Shown here: positions 42,664 to 51,903 of the stretch, in pieces
Layout: each line of letters begins with the position of its first letter
Numbering within the stretch: the first letter of the stretch is position 1
Assembly (NCBI GenBank): GCA_963825405.1
Contig: CAWGTB010000013.1
Location: 124,001-188,000 of the forward strand
Length of the DNA stretch: 64,000 nucleotides
Reading direction: 5' to 3'
DNA from: JACPNO01 sp963825405
Lineage (GTDB): Bacteria > Acidobacteriota > Terriglobia > Bryobacterales > Bryobacteraceae
Program-made: the position numbers and the translations under genes
The notes under the pieces: generated by a model
Databases searched by the model: none
What the model was told of the DNA's origin: nothing
Seen by the model: only the letters and a program-made list of their open reading frames with translations

Positions 42664-43677
42664 ATGGGGGCAGCAGCCAGTCCGTCTTCCAAACCACAGC
42701 CCGATTATTCCGCACGCATCGCGGCCGAGCAAAATATCTACAACAATTGCCTGGATGTGCACGCGCTGCCCGAGATTTTTCACTACTGGTCAAATCGGTA
42801 TTTGCGGCCCAAGGTGGAGACTTTCGGGTTCTCCTCACCCAACGGGTTGTTCGATAAGTATCTGGAAATTCAGTGCCGCAAGGTCTCCCATCGAGCGTGC
42901 CAGTTTGTCAGCATCGGCGCAGGCAATTGCGATGCGGAAATCGCCGCCGCCGCAACCCTGCGTAAGAAGGGCCTGCAGAATTTTATCCTCCATTGCCTGG
43001 ACCTCAACCCCACGATGCTCGAGCGAGGCCGCGTCGCCGCGGAAGAACAAGGGGTTACGGACAACGTTTCTTTCCTGCAGGGGGATTTTAACGATTGGCA
43101 GCCCGCGCACGATTACGACGCGGTCATCGCCAACCAGTCGCTGCACCATGTGACCAACCTCGAAGGCTTGTTCGACGCGATCCGGCGCTCGCTTAAGCCC
43201 AGCGGAGTGTTTATCGCCTCCGACATGATCGGGCGCAATGGACATCTGCGCTGGCCCGAGGCGCTCGAAATCGTCCACGAATTCTGGCGCGAGCTGCCGG
43301 AAAAATACCGCTACAATCAATGCCTGCGGCGCTACGAAGAACTCTTTGAAGACTGGGACTGTTCCACCGAAAGCTTCGAGGGGATTCGCGCGCAGGACAT
43401 TTTGCCCTTGTTGGTGGAGATGTTTCATTTCCACGTGTTCGTCGGTTTTGCCAATGTGATCGATATGTTTGTGGATCGTCCTTTCGGTCACAACTTCGAC
43501 GCCACCGCCACATGGGACCGTGATTTTATCGACCGTGTTCATGCGCGCGATGAGCTGGAAATGGCCCGCGGACGCGTCAAGCCCACCCATATGATGGCGG
43601 TGATGGGCACGATCCCGCCCGGGCGGACTGGTGTGATCGGCGCGCTTACGCCAAAGTTTTGCGTGCGGCGTCCCTGA
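42664..43677 (+). CDS. Class I SAM-dependent methyltransferase
   Basis: A 337-residue cytosolic protein. The SAM motif I is CQFVSIGAGNCDAEIAAAAT, motif II is LHCLDLNPTMLERGRVAAEE, and YDAVIANQSLHHVTNLEGLF is the motif IV region, followed by LKPSGVFIASDMIGRNGHLR. This pattern is typical of class I small-molecule or protein methyltransferases. The N-terminal part (ARIAAEQNIYNNCLDVHALP, EIFHYWSNRYLRPKVE) and the C-terminal half are helical and of unknown specificity. It is 24 bases downstream of the metalloprotease gene, possibly in the same transcript. Confidence 0.75.
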   Translation: MGAAASPSSKPQPDYSARIAAEQNIYNNCLDVHALPEIFHYWSNRYLRPKVETFGFSSPNGLFDKYLEIQCRKVSHRACQFVSIGAGNCDAEIAAAATLRKKGLQNFILHCLDLNPTMLERGRVAAEEQGVTDNVSFLQGDFNDWQPAHDYDAVIANQSLHHVTNLEGLFDAIRRSLKPSGVFIASDMIGRNGHLRWPEALEIVHEFWRELPEKYRYNQCLRRYEELFEDWDCSTESFEGIRAQDILPLLVEMFHFHVFVGFANVIDMFVDRPFGHNFDATATWDRDFIDRVHARDELEMARGRVKPTHMMAVMGTIPPGRTGVIGALTPKFCVRRP

Positions 43678-43679
43678 AG

Positions 43680-44885
43680 CTAGACCACTCTAGCGCCGTC
43701 CCAACGCACGCGCCGGCGTTCTCGCAGCGAAATATTCGCCATCTGCGTAACGAGTACCGCTTGAAAGCCGCGCTCGACCGTGGCGTTGGGCGTATTCCGC
43801 GTGCGAAGACAGTCCAGAAAATTGTCCATGTGGGCCTCGGTGGCTTTGTCGAATCCGCCCGACACGGCCGTGAGCATGGGCACGCTGTGGCCTTTATAAA
43901 GCACGGCAAAGCGTTCGCGGCCGATATCCAGGCGGGCGCGGTCGCCATCGTATTGGTTCAACTGATCCTCGATGCCCGGATAGCGCATGGCCGCGTAATT
44001 GAGCGTGAAAACCCCGAGCCAATCTTCCGGGTATTCGGCCACGACCACCACGCTTTCCGGCGTATCTACGGCAGGCTTGTGGACCCGGCCGGCCGTCGCA
44101 TTGACCGCATCCGGATAGCCTGAGGCCATCAGCATATGCAGTCCATCGAAAACGTGCGCGCCCTGATCGGCCATGATGCCGCCGGAATATTCGGAATAGC
44201 TGCGCCAGTCGAAAAAGCGCGCCGGATCGAGTGGACGCCGGGCCGCCCGCGCGATCGGCCCCTGCCACTGCTCCCAATCGAGCGGACCTTTCAGTTCGGC
44301 GGCGGAAGGCATCAGGCTGTTGTTGAGCCACCAGCAGCGCACCATTTTCACCGTGCCCAGCGTGCCTTGCGCGATCACGCTACGCGCCTGCAAATACAGA
44401 TCGTAGCTGCGCCGCTGCATTCCCACTTGCACGATGCTTTTCGATTGCCCGGCGGCTCGCACCAGTTCCACGCCCTGCTCCGGCGTCTGGCACAGCGGCT
44501 TTTCCACGTAGACATCTTTGCCGGCGGCGAGCGCGTCCAGCAGCATGCGGTGATGCCAATGCTCCGGGGTTGCGATGATCACCGCGTCCAGATCTTTCAT
44601 ATCGAGCAGGCCGCGATAATTGCGAACCGCGCGCGCCTGGTTGCCGGCCGCCGAAAGTCCAGCCTCGAGATTCGGCTCGTAGACATCGCACACGGCAGTG
44701 ACACGCACGGCGGAATCGCGCAAGGCGACTTTGGTGAGATAGCGGCCGCGGCCGCCACTGCCGATGATGCCGATGCGCACCTGGTTGGAGGGCGTAGTCT
44801 GGGCCCAGGCTGTGGAAGCGCCCGCCAGGAGAAACATTCGCCTGCCGATTGGGGCGTAGGTGGGTTTGCAAAACGGACGTGGCAT
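43680..44885 (-). CDS. Exported Gfo/Idh/MocA-family oxidoreductase
   Basis: A 401-residue protein with twin-arginine-like start (PIGRRMFLLAGASTAWA), suggesting Tat export. The NAD(P)-binding Rossmann motif is QVRIGIIGSGGRGRYLTKVA; AVIIATPEHWHHRMLLDALA and GKDVYVEKPLCQTPEQGVEL carry the conserved EKP; the second domain contains MADQGAHVFDGLHMLMASGY with the catalytic-site His region. Members are sugar or inositol dehydrogenases and related enzymes; exported ones are common in acidobacteria. The ATG at 44885 overlaps the upstream membrane gene's stop (TGATG). Confidence 0.82.
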   Translation of the reverse strand: MPRPFCKPTYAPIGRRMFLLAGASTAWAQTTPSNQVRIGIIGSGGRGRYLTKVALRDSAVRVTAVCDVYEPNLEAGLSAAGNQARAVRNYRGLLDMKDLDAVIIATPEHWHHRMLLDALAAGKDVYVEKPLCQTPEQGVELVRAAGQSKSIVQVGMQRRSYDLYLQARSVIAQGTLGTVKMVRCWWLNNSLMPSAAELKGPLDWEQWQGPIARAARRPLDPARFFDWRSYSEYSGGIMADQGAHVFDGLHMLMASGYPDAVNATAGRVHKPAVDTPESVVVVAEYPEDWLGVFTLNYAAMRYPGIEDQLNQYDGDRARLDIGRERFAVLYKGHSVPMLTAVSGGFDKATEAHMDNFLDCLRTRNTPNATVERGFQAVLVTQMANISLRERRRVRWDGARVV

Positions 44886-45194
44886 CAAGGTTTGTTGCTC
44901 TTCGATTTTGACAGTCTTCTTTCCACGGTATTCCGCGCCAGGGTTTCGTACAGCCGGTCCGGTATCCACGCGGCCAGAGCTAGCAGGACGCCGGTGATCA
45001 TCATCCCCCTGGGCTCAAATAGCCCCGTATCTGTCGACGCCGAAATGGAGGCCGCGCTCCATGCGGGAATATCCAAAGAAGATCATGAGCAGGCCGCCGG
45101 CGGTTAGCCCGAGCCGTCCGGCGAGCCAAGCCCAGATGCTCAGCGAACTCGCTTTCGGCCGTTGGGGTTTGTGGCCACCGACATGAAACGGCAT
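44885..45194 (-). CDS. Small membrane protein, frameshifted
   Basis: Two pieces make one small two-helix membrane protein: MPFHVGGHKPQRPKASSLSI and WAWLAGRLGLTAGGLLMIFF in the first frame (ending RYGAI and a TGA near 45018), and MMITGVLLALAAWIPDRLYE followed by TLARNTVERR in the next frame. One extra base in the GGGGC/TTTG stretch near 45,018-45,030 joins them. It starts at the ATG at 45194, divergent from the DinB gene, and its stop overlaps the oxidoreductase start. Function unknown. Confidence 0.5.
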
Positions 45195-45345
45195 CGCCGT
45201 GATCGTATCATGCCGACCCGTGCAGTCCGCGAAGCCTGCCTATTCGCCCCTGTGCATGTCCCGTCCGCCCAATCCAGACGCGGCGGCGGCCACAACAGGC
45301 TTCCCATCGCGCATCGAAAACACTACCATGCAGAAGGTGAATTTC

Positions 45346-45876
45346 ATGACCAGACTCTCGACGCTGATTGCTACCGCCGGTCTCGCCGCCCTGTTCGTTG
45401 CTTCCGGACTCGCGCAGGATTCGACCAAAACGCCGCCGACACCCGGCCAGGTGTACCTCTCGGTGTGGAACGACATTGGCCGCAAACTGATCGCGATGGC
45501 CGAAGAATTTCCTGAAGACAAATACGACTTCAAGCCCACGCCCGAAGTGCGCACCTTTGCCGAACAGCTCCTGCACGCGGCGGCATCCAACGTCTACGTG
45601 GCCAAAGTGGCGCGCGGCGAGAAAGGCGAATTTCCCGATCTCAAGCGCGCGGATTATCCGACCAAAGCTTCGATCGTCGCTCTGCTTAAAAAGTCCGTGG
45701 CGGACGGTGCAGCACCCCTCCAAGCCAATGGCGAAGAGCAGGCGCGCAAGCGGCCGAATCTCTGGGTTGGCTTTCTGGAGCACGCCGGCGAGCACTACGG
45801 CCAGCTAGTGGTCTACTACAGGATCAACGGCATCGTGCCGCCGGAATCGCGGCCCAAACCCGGCAATTCACGATAA
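45346..45876 (+). CDS. Exported DinB-family protein
   Basis: A 176-residue secreted protein (signal RLSTLIATAGLAALFVASGL). The body is the DinB/YfiT four-helix bundle: VYLSVWNDIGRKLIAMAEEF, PEDKYDFKPTPEVRTFAEQL, LHAAASNVYVAKVARGEKGE and GFLEHAGEHYGQLVVYYRIN, with the metal-binding His pattern (Q/H-xxxH and HxxxHYxQ). Start at 45346 (preceded by AAGGTG) or at 45328. DinB-like enzymes act as metal-dependent thiol transferases or are of unknown role; the signal peptide makes this an exported member, common in acidobacteria. Confidence 0.75.
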   Translation: MTRLSTLIATAGLAALFVASGLAQDSTKTPPTPGQVYLSVWNDIGRKLIAMAEEFPEDKYDFKPTPEVRTFAEQLLHAAASNVYVAKVARGEKGEFPDLKRADYPTKASIVALLKKSVADGAAPLQANGEEQARKRPNLWVGFLEHAGEHYGQLVVYYRINGIVPPESRPKPGNSR

Positions 45877-45888
45877 GACCATCGCCGG

Positions 45889-48528
45889 CTAGAAATAAAA
45901 CCGCAGGCCCAACTGCAGAACTCGTCCGTCGTTAAGCGTGTTGGTGATTTTGCCAAAGTTGTTATTGGTTAGGGTGAAGCCAGGAGCATCGAACTGCGGA
46001 TGGTTGAACGCGTTCATGGCTTCGACGCGAAATGTCAGCCTGCGCTCGGAATGCGCCGATGGCAGGATCCACTGGCGGGTCACAGCCAGGTTCACGTTCT
46101 CGATGCCATCCTTGCGGAATGTGTTGCGCCCTAGACTACCGCGGCGCTCTCCAGGCCCGAGATAACCGAAGGCAGAGCGCGGCAGCATGAGCGCGGACGT
46201 ATCCGGGTTATCGATCACGCGGCCGAGGACGGAAGCATCGAGCAAATCCGGTCGGTCCGAGCTCATGCCGTCCACATTCCCGAAGCCGGGCGAATCCGAG
46301 CCTATGCGTAGCGTGAAAGGCAGTCCTGACTTTATTAAAGTGCCGCCGGAGATATTCCAGCCATTCGTGAGAGGCCGCAAGCGGCTGTTGCCGAACGCCG
46401 GCAAATCGTAGCTAAATCGCGCGAGAAAAGTGTGCCTGCTATCGAATCGGCTGGGGCCTTTCAAGTCCTTCTTTAAGTCATATTCCGTTTGGCTGGCATC
46501 CAGATAGGCTTCATCGCCGGAGCCGGAGGAGGTGTAATCGGAGCCGGTGTCGATCGCCTTGCTGAAGGTGTAGCTGGCCGCGAACGAGAGCCCCTTGCGC
46601 CCCGGAATGGCGATTGAAATCTGGCCAGCGTCCAGGTACGCATCGCCCATGTTGGTGAGTTCGAGGATTTCGTTGTATCGCTGGTCGGCGCGGCGCTCGG
46701 CATAGGTGTCGGTGGTAAGCGGAATGCCAGGCACGGGTTGGGCGCGATTGACTGTCAGGGCGGAAATAAGCTGTTTGCTGCGGCTGCCCACGTAACCCAA
46801 TCGCAGCATCCAGGTATTGAGAAACTGCCGCTCCCAGCTGAAATTGTATTGGTGCGCATAGGTATCGTGCAGGTTGGGCGAAAGCAGCAGCAGCCCGGAT
46901 CGCTGGTTGGGATCAATATGATTGATATCGATGCCTTGCAGTGGGTCCACGAAATTGGGACTGTCCACTTCAATACTTATGACAGCCGGCGGGTTGAAGC
47001 GCGCCTGCTGATACGTTGCCGGAATAATCTGCCCGTAGGAAAGCGTATAGGATGCCCGCATGACGCCCCAGTTTCCGACCTGATAGGCCAGGCCAAATCG
47101 CGGGCTGAGATTATTGCAATCGCAGTGATACGCCACGACGGTGCGATGGTTTACTTCGCTCGGCGCCCCGTCCATTCCGTAGCGGAGGCCCGCGGTAATG
47201 CTGAGCCTGGGCGCGGCGCGCCATTGATCGCCGAAATAAATCTGGCCGGTGCGGCTGCGAAATCCTCGGCTGGTATCGCCGATGCCCTGAAAGTAATACG
47301 TGGGCACCCCGAGCAGAAAATTCTGAATGGCGGTGCGATCGAAATCGTCGGTAAATCCATAGGCGCCGCGGTGGCCCTGGCTTTCTGAGCCATTAAGCTG
47401 CAAGCGCGCGTATTCGCCGCCGGTAGTGAATTTGTGATCGCCAGAGATCCATGTCCATTGGGAGCCGCCGCGAAAAGTGTTCTCCGTGCGATTGAGCGGC
47501 ACGTTGAAACGCGGACCCATGAACTCGATGCTCTCGGCGAAGCGGGCCGACGGACCCACCGCGTTCGGCTCCGAAACCAGGATAGTGTGTGTACGGCGGA
47601 AGGAAAATCCGCTGGTCCATTCTCCCGAGCCGTGGAATGGCTGCGAAAGCGTGATCTGGGCGTGGCGGTTACGCAGGGTGGTGTCCGGGTTCTGTCCCGC
47701 GACCAACTGGAAGGACTGAATCACCTGGTTCTGATGCTGGTACTGCGTCCACAATTTGCGGCTGCCACCGAGATCAATGTCCCAGCGGCCGGAGATCTGA
47801 TCGTCGTTGATGCTTTGCGGGGAATTGGTGTTGAGCGCGCGCGGATCCAGGTCCGGACGGTTGGGCAGCTCAGTGCCATAAGCCGCCAGGAAGCGGCGGA
47901 TGAGCGCGGCGGATGCGGGGTCGGTGGTGAGCGGCTGACGCTCGTCCGCGGTGGGAACCAGCACATTGCCGTTGACCTCGCCGCGCAGCTTTCTCTGTGT
48001 GCCCTCGATCGAGAGAAACTGTCTTTTGGCGAATGGCCCGCCCACCTGGAACCCGTACTGATTCTGGCGCGAGGGCTTTACTGGCCCCACCTGAAAAAAA
48101 GTACGCGCATTGAATACGCTATTTTGCAGTACTTCGAAAAGTTCGCCATGCCAGCCGCCGCGCGAAGGAGCTCTGAGGAAAGGAAATTCCAGGGGCGCCT
48201 GGCCGAATTCGGCGCCATAGTAGTTGGCCGTAACGCCGGGCTCGTTCACGATGGTGATGGAAGCGCCCACGCGGACCAGGCTCTCACGCAGCGCATTATT
48301 GTCCACGCGGACCACATAGACGTTTTCGTTGCGATGCGAGGCTGCGGACTCGGTGGAGGAAGCGCTATCGGGAGCTGGTCCAATCGCCTCCAACACGGTC
48401 TTGGCGGGGCGCTGCTCGGCCGCGGGAGCGGGCGATTCCTGATTGGAATCGGGCTTGGGATCCTGCGCGCGCAGGACCGCGATCGTACAGCAAGCGAGTA
48501 TGAGAAACCAGTGGTTTCGGGGATGCAA
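45889..48528 (-). CDS. TonB-receptor-like outer-membrane protein
   Basis: An 879-residue outer-membrane beta-barrel protein with signal peptide (WFLILACCTIAVLRAQ). A Pro/Ala/Glu-rich part (about 25-75) precedes a plug-like region (ITIVNEPGVTANYYGAEFGQ), after which the sequence is alternating strands (GFQVGGPFAKRQFLSIEGTQ, GEWTSGFSFRRTHTIL, LSITAGLRYGMDG, WMLRLGYVGSRSKQL) and ends with ALQLGLRFYF-like VLQLGLRFYF, the terminal aromatic needed for insertion by the BAM complex. No N-terminal regulatory-like domain, unlike many acidobacterial receptors. It probably transports an oligosaccharide or chelate; the ligand cannot be told. Confidence 0.8.
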   Translation of the reverse strand: MHPRNHWFLILACCTIAVLRAQDPKPDSNQESPAPAAEQRPAKTVLEAIGPAPDSASSTESAASHRNENVYVVRVDNNALRESLVRVGASITIVNEPGVTANYYGAEFGQAPLEFPFLRAPSRGGWHGELFEVLQNSVFNARTFFQVGPVKPSRQNQYGFQVGGPFAKRQFLSIEGTQRKLRGEVNGNVLVPTADERQPLTTDPASAALIRRFLAAYGTELPNRPDLDPRALNTNSPQSINDDQISGRWDIDLGGSRKLWTQYQHQNQVIQSFQLVAGQNPDTTLRNRHAQITLSQPFHGSGEWTSGFSFRRTHTILVSEPNAVGPSARFAESIEFMGPRFNVPLNRTENTFRGGSQWTWISGDHKFTTGGEYARLQLNGSESQGHRGAYGFTDDFDRTAIQNFLLGVPTYYFQGIGDTSRGFRSRTGQIYFGDQWRAAPRLSITAGLRYGMDGAPSEVNHRTVVAYHCDCNNLSPRFGLAYQVGNWGVMRASYTLSYGQIIPATYQQARFNPPAVISIEVDSPNFVDPLQGIDINHIDPNQRSGLLLLSPNLHDTYAHQYNFSWERQFLNTWMLRLGYVGSRSKQLISALTVNRAQPVPGIPLTTDTYAERRADQRYNEILELTNMGDAYLDAGQISIAIPGRKGLSFAASYTFSKAIDTGSDYTSSGSGDEAYLDASQTEYDLKKDLKGPSRFDSRHTFLARFSYDLPAFGNSRLRPLTNGWNISGGTLIKSGLPFTLRIGSDSPGFGNVDGMSSDRPDLLDASVLGRVIDNPDTSALMLPRSAFGYLGPGERRGSLGRNTFRKDGIENVNLAVTRQWILPSAHSERRLTFRVEAMNAFNHPQFDAPGFTLTNNNFGKITNTLNDGRVLQLGLRFYF

Positions 48529-48551
48529 CAGGCTATGCTATCATCTCAGCG

Positions 48552-48908
48552 ATGCCGAGCGGGTACCTGCCGATTTTCATTTTTTTGGCCGTAGCCATCC
48601 TGTTTCCGATGGTCACGATCGTGGCCGCCAAACTGATCCGGCCGTCCGCACCTTTCCTGGTAAAGCTCGAAGCCTACGAGTGCGGCATCAAAGCGGCATC
48701 GGATTCCCGCGGCCGCTACACGGTGCGCTTTTACATCATCGCCATTCTGTTTGTGATCTTTGACGTAGAAACGATCTTCCTGTTTCCCTGGGCAGTGAAA
48801 TACCGGACGCTGGGATGGTTCGGGATTTCGGAAATGATCGTGTTCATCGGCATTCTAGTAGTGGGCTACATTTGGGCGTACAAAAAAGGCGCGCTCGAGT
48901 GGGTCTGA
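48552..48908 (+). CDS. nuoA: NADH-quinone oxidoreductase subunit A, stand-alone
   Basis: A 118-residue NuoA/NdhC. It has three membrane helices: YLPIFIFLAVAILFPMVTIV, FYIIAILFVIFDVETIFLFP and MIVFIGILVVGYIWAYKKGA, with YECGIKAASDSRGRYTVRFY and the VIFDVETIFLFPWA motif, all family signatures. NuoA is part of the proton-pumping complex I. The other nuo genes do not follow; the next gene is on the opposite strand three bases after its stop. Complex I may be encoded elsewhere in the genome, with nuoA split off, or this is an extra copy. Confidence 0.88.
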   Translation: MPSGYLPIFIFLAVAILFPMVTIVAAKLIRPSAPFLVKLEAYECGIKAASDSRGRYTVRFYIIAILFVIFDVETIFLFPWAVKYRTLGWFGISEMIVFIGILVVGYIWAYKKGALEWV

Positions 48909-48910
48909 GC

Positions 48911-50407
48911 TCATCTTCCGACTAGCTTCAACGCCTTATCCGCCGCCTTTACGCCCCGGTATTGCGCTTCTTCGAAGATCGAAAAACCACTGACATCGGA
49001 ATTTGCGAACAGCAGATTGCCTGTGCCTTGCGCCAAGCGCTGGCGCTGCGGCGACTGCAGAAACCCAGGTGTGGGACGCGCCATCGCGTGGCCGATACGC
49101 ATCACGTCGATACGCGACACGCAGGCGCGAATGTCAGGATGGGCGCGCGCCAGATCGTTCAAGATCGCCTCTTTCCATTGCGTCCAATCGCGCTCCAGTA
49201 GCAGCTTGCGCTTCTCCGAGGGCGTGCCTTCGGCTAGCGCCCAGTAATACGTCCAGACGGTGCGGTCCACGTGCGAGCGCACGGTTTGATGCGTCGCCAC
49301 CACATAGCCCAGCGCAGGGGAATCGTAGAGCACATTGTCCCAGGCAGGCTCAAGGCCGCGTTCGCGCGGCCAGCGGTCGAGGGTCAGATTCGCGGTGAGC
49401 CAGGGCGAGTACGTAATTCCCTGCACCGGCGGAACATCCGCGCAAAGGTACGACGTCAGAAAACTCGGCGCCGCAAAGATAACCGCATCGGCGGCGTATT
49501 CCGTCTCCCCTGCTCTAACGCGCAAGCGCCGGCCATCGCGCACAATCCGATGCACCATTTGGCTCGGGCGGATGTATCGCTCCAGCTTCTGAATCAGGCG
49601 CTGCGCAATCCAGCCGTTGCCTTCCGGCCATGTGAGCGGCCCTTTTTCGTCCGGCTCGCGCGAGGCGAAATAATGCATGCCGGCCCAAGCGGAGGTGTCG
49701 CGGGCGAGCGCGCCGTAATCGTCGCGGCAAGCGTAATTGATGTACCAATGCAGGTAGGGTGAGGTGAACTTTTCGGCCACCATCCAGTCCGCCATGGACT
49801 GTTCATCCAGGGCTGAAGGCTTCGCGCCGATTTCCATCGGGATCGTGAATTCGCCTGTCGCGCGCATCTCCGTGATTCGCTGTTCGAACCGCCGGAACTC
49901 GGCGTGATCTTTGGTGGTGGTGCCGATCGCGGGCTCGATTCCTTCCTGCCAACGCCCGTGCAGAAACAGCCGCTCCTGCGGCGAGAAGCAGAGCTGACGT
50001 TCATCCCAGACGCCGTCGCGAAGCACGCCCAACTCTTCGAATAATTCGCGTACGAGAGCGACTTTTTTGCCGGGCACCGGAACGTAATGCGCGGCCCAGG
50101 GATAGGTCGTGACCTCGTTTTCACCCCAGCGGGCATTGCCGCCGGGGCGGGTCTCCATTTCCAGCAGAACGAAATCGCGGAAGCCTTTTTTGTCAAGACG
50201 CCACGCTGCGGAGAGCCCCGCCATGCCACCGCCGACGATCACGACCGGCACTTTCACCGTCTGCTTTGGCGCGGGAAATGAAGCGCGGTCGCGAAGCAGG
50301 TGTCCGAGTTGGTGGCCGTCATCGACGAATCCGCCGGCAATGGCGCGGTCTGTTTTCGGGCTCAGACCGACCAAAGCCGCGCTCAGAAATTGGCGGCGGG
50401 AGGTCAA
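48911..50407 (-). CDS. Tat-exported flavin-dependent amine-oxidase-like protein
   Basis: A 498-residue protein with a Tat signal (MTSRRQFLSAALVGLSPK). The FAD-binding motif is VPVVIVGGGMAGLSAAWRLD, followed by LLEMETRPGGNARWGENEVT as in amine oxidase/protoporphyrinogen-oxidase-like enzymes. Downstream come VHRIVRDGRRLRVRAGETEY and ADAVIFAAPSFLTSYL; the C-terminal GNLLFANSDVSGFSIFEEAQ is the second FAD contact. In this operon it is the last gene, after the aminopropyltransferase, so a polyamine may be its substrate. The start overlaps the aminopropyltransferase stop in an ATGA. Confidence 0.78.
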   Translation of the reverse strand: MTSRRQFLSAALVGLSPKTDRAIAGGFVDDGHQLGHLLRDRASFPAPKQTVKVPVVIVGGGMAGLSAAWRLDKKGFRDFVLLEMETRPGGNARWGENEVTTYPWAAHYVPVPGKKVALVRELFEELGVLRDGVWDERQLCFSPQERLFLHGRWQEGIEPAIGTTTKDHAEFRRFEQRITEMRATGEFTIPMEIGAKPSALDEQSMADWMVAEKFTSPYLHWYINYACRDDYGALARDTSAWAGMHYFASREPDEKGPLTWPEGNGWIAQRLIQKLERYIRPSQMVHRIVRDGRRLRVRAGETEYAADAVIFAAPSFLTSYLCADVPPVQGITYSPWLTANLTLDRWPRERGLEPAWDNVLYDSPALGYVVATHQTVRSHVDRTVWTYYWALAEGTPSEKRKLLLERDWTQWKEAILNDLARAHPDIRACVSRIDVMRIGHAMARPTPGFLQSPQRQRLAQGTGNLLFANSDVSGFSIFEEAQYRGVKAADKALKLVGR

Positions 50408-51900
50408 TGGCTAATGTCGCTCCAGTCGTGCTCGTAATACCGCACCAGCACCTGATCGTTCAGGCGATTGGGTTCAGCCGCGACGGGCAGCATGTCGTTG
50501 GAAAACTGAAACAGCGGCGGCACCGCGCTGGCGGAGAGAAAACGCAGGCCATCCGGCAGAGTGCGTGGGGGCTCGTATTCATGCAGAGCGGCGATCACAA
50601 ATCCCCACTCGCCGAACGACGGAACGTACACATGGTAAGGAAACGTTTTGAGGCCGGCCTGTTTCAGGGTTTCGACGATGCACCAGTAAGACTGTCGCGC
50701 GAAAAGCGGCGACGTGCTTTGCACCACGGCCAGACCGCCCTGGCTGAGATGCTTGGACATCAGGCGGTAAAATGCCGTGGTGTACAGTTTGCCCAGCGAA
50801 TAATTGGTGGGATCCGGAAAATCCACCACAATGAAATCGAACATTTCCTGATTGCTGTCCAGCCACGGAAAGGCGTCGCTATTGATTACATGAACGCGCG
50901 CGTTGGTGAGCGAGTGCGCGTTGAGGCCGCTCAGATACGGGTGCGTGGAGAAGAGCCGGGTCATCTCGGGATCAAGATCAACTAGCGTGATGGACTCGAC
51001 GCCCGGATATTTCAGAATCTCGCGGACCGCCAGGCCATCGCCGCCGCCCAACACAAGAACACGCCGCGCGCCCGGAATCGCCGCTAGCCCAGTATGGACT
51101 AGTGCCTCGTGATAACGGTACTCATCGCGCGAGCTGAATTGCAGGTGCGCGCTGAGAAAAAGCCGCAAGTCGTCCTTCCATTTGGTGAGTACGATGCGTT
51201 GGTAGCGCGTGTCGCGCGCAAAGATCACTTCGTCGGCGTAGAGCGAATTGTCGGCAGCACGCGTGATCTGCTCCGCTCCCGCCATACCAACGCCCAACAG
51301 CACCAGCACCACCACGCACGAGGCCCGCAGTGATCCGGCCCGCACCAGCTCGTCGCGAAAGAAAAACGTTGACCACAGCGCCACCGCCGCGTTGACGATG
51401 CCAAACAGCAGCGCCGAGCGCACCATGCCGAGCTTCGGGACCAGCAGGATCGGAAAAAGCAGCGAGGCGCCGAGCGCGCCCAGATAGTCGAACGTCAGAA
51501 CATGCGCGACCAGATCGCGGAACACCAGCCGCCCTTTGAGAATGCGCATCAGCAGCGGAATCTCCAGGCCTACCAGCACGCCGATCACGATCACCACCGC
51601 GTACAGCACCAGGCGGAATCCCTGCGTATAGGCGAAGGCAAGAAACAGCAGCGAGGACGAAAAACCGCCCACGAGTCCCACCAGCAGCTCAATCGAAATG
51701 AATCGCGCCACCAAGCCGCGCTCGATGAAGCGCGAGAGAAAACTGCCGATGCCCATCGCGAACAGGTAGCTGCCAATGACAGTGGAGAATTGAAAAACGC
51801 TGTCGCCGAGCAAGTAACTCGCCAGCGTGCCGGCCACCAGCTCGTAGATCAGGCCGCAAGCGGCAATAAGAAAAACGGAGACGAACAGTACGGCCGGCAA
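50404..51900 (-). CDS. Membrane-bound polyamine aminopropyltransferase (spermidine-synthase-like)
   Basis: A 498-residue protein with about seven N-terminal transmembrane helices (VLFVSVFLIAACGLIYELVA, FSTVIGSYLFAMGIGSFLSR, FISIELLVGLVGGFSSSLLF and LVLYAVVIVIGVLVGLEIPL among them) followed by a spermidine-synthase domain: VLVLGGGDGLAVREILKYPG (dcSAM site), ITLVDLDPEMTRLFSTHPYL, MFDFIVVDFPDPTNYSLGKL and LYTTAFYRLMSKHLSQGGLA. It would transfer aminopropyl groups from decarboxylated SAM to an amine. The membrane part suggests the acceptor or product is at the membrane. It lies between DUF350 and the flavin oxidase in the operon. Confidence 0.82.
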   Translation of the reverse strand: MPAVLFVSVFLIAACGLIYELVAGTLASYLLGDSVFQFSTVIGSYLFAMGIGSFLSRFIERGLVARFISIELLVGLVGGFSSSLLFLAFAYTQGFRLVLYAVVIVIGVLVGLEIPLLMRILKGRLVFRDLVAHVLTFDYLGALGASLLFPILLVPKLGMVRSALLFGIVNAAVALWSTFFFRDELVRAGSLRASCVVVLVLLGVGMAGAEQITRAADNSLYADEVIFARDTRYQRIVLTKWKDDLRLFLSAHLQFSSRDEYRYHEALVHTGLAAIPGARRVLVLGGGDGLAVREILKYPGVESITLVDLDPEMTRLFSTHPYLSGLNAHSLTNARVHVINSDAFPWLDSNQEMFDFIVVDFPDPTNYSLGKLYTTAFYRLMSKHLSQGGLAVVQSTSPLFARQSYWCIVETLKQAGLKTFPYHVYVPSFGEWGFVIAALHEYEPPRTLPDGLRFLSASAVPPLFQFSNDMLPVAAEPNRLNDQVLVRYYEHDWSDISH

Positions 51901-51903
51901 TTT

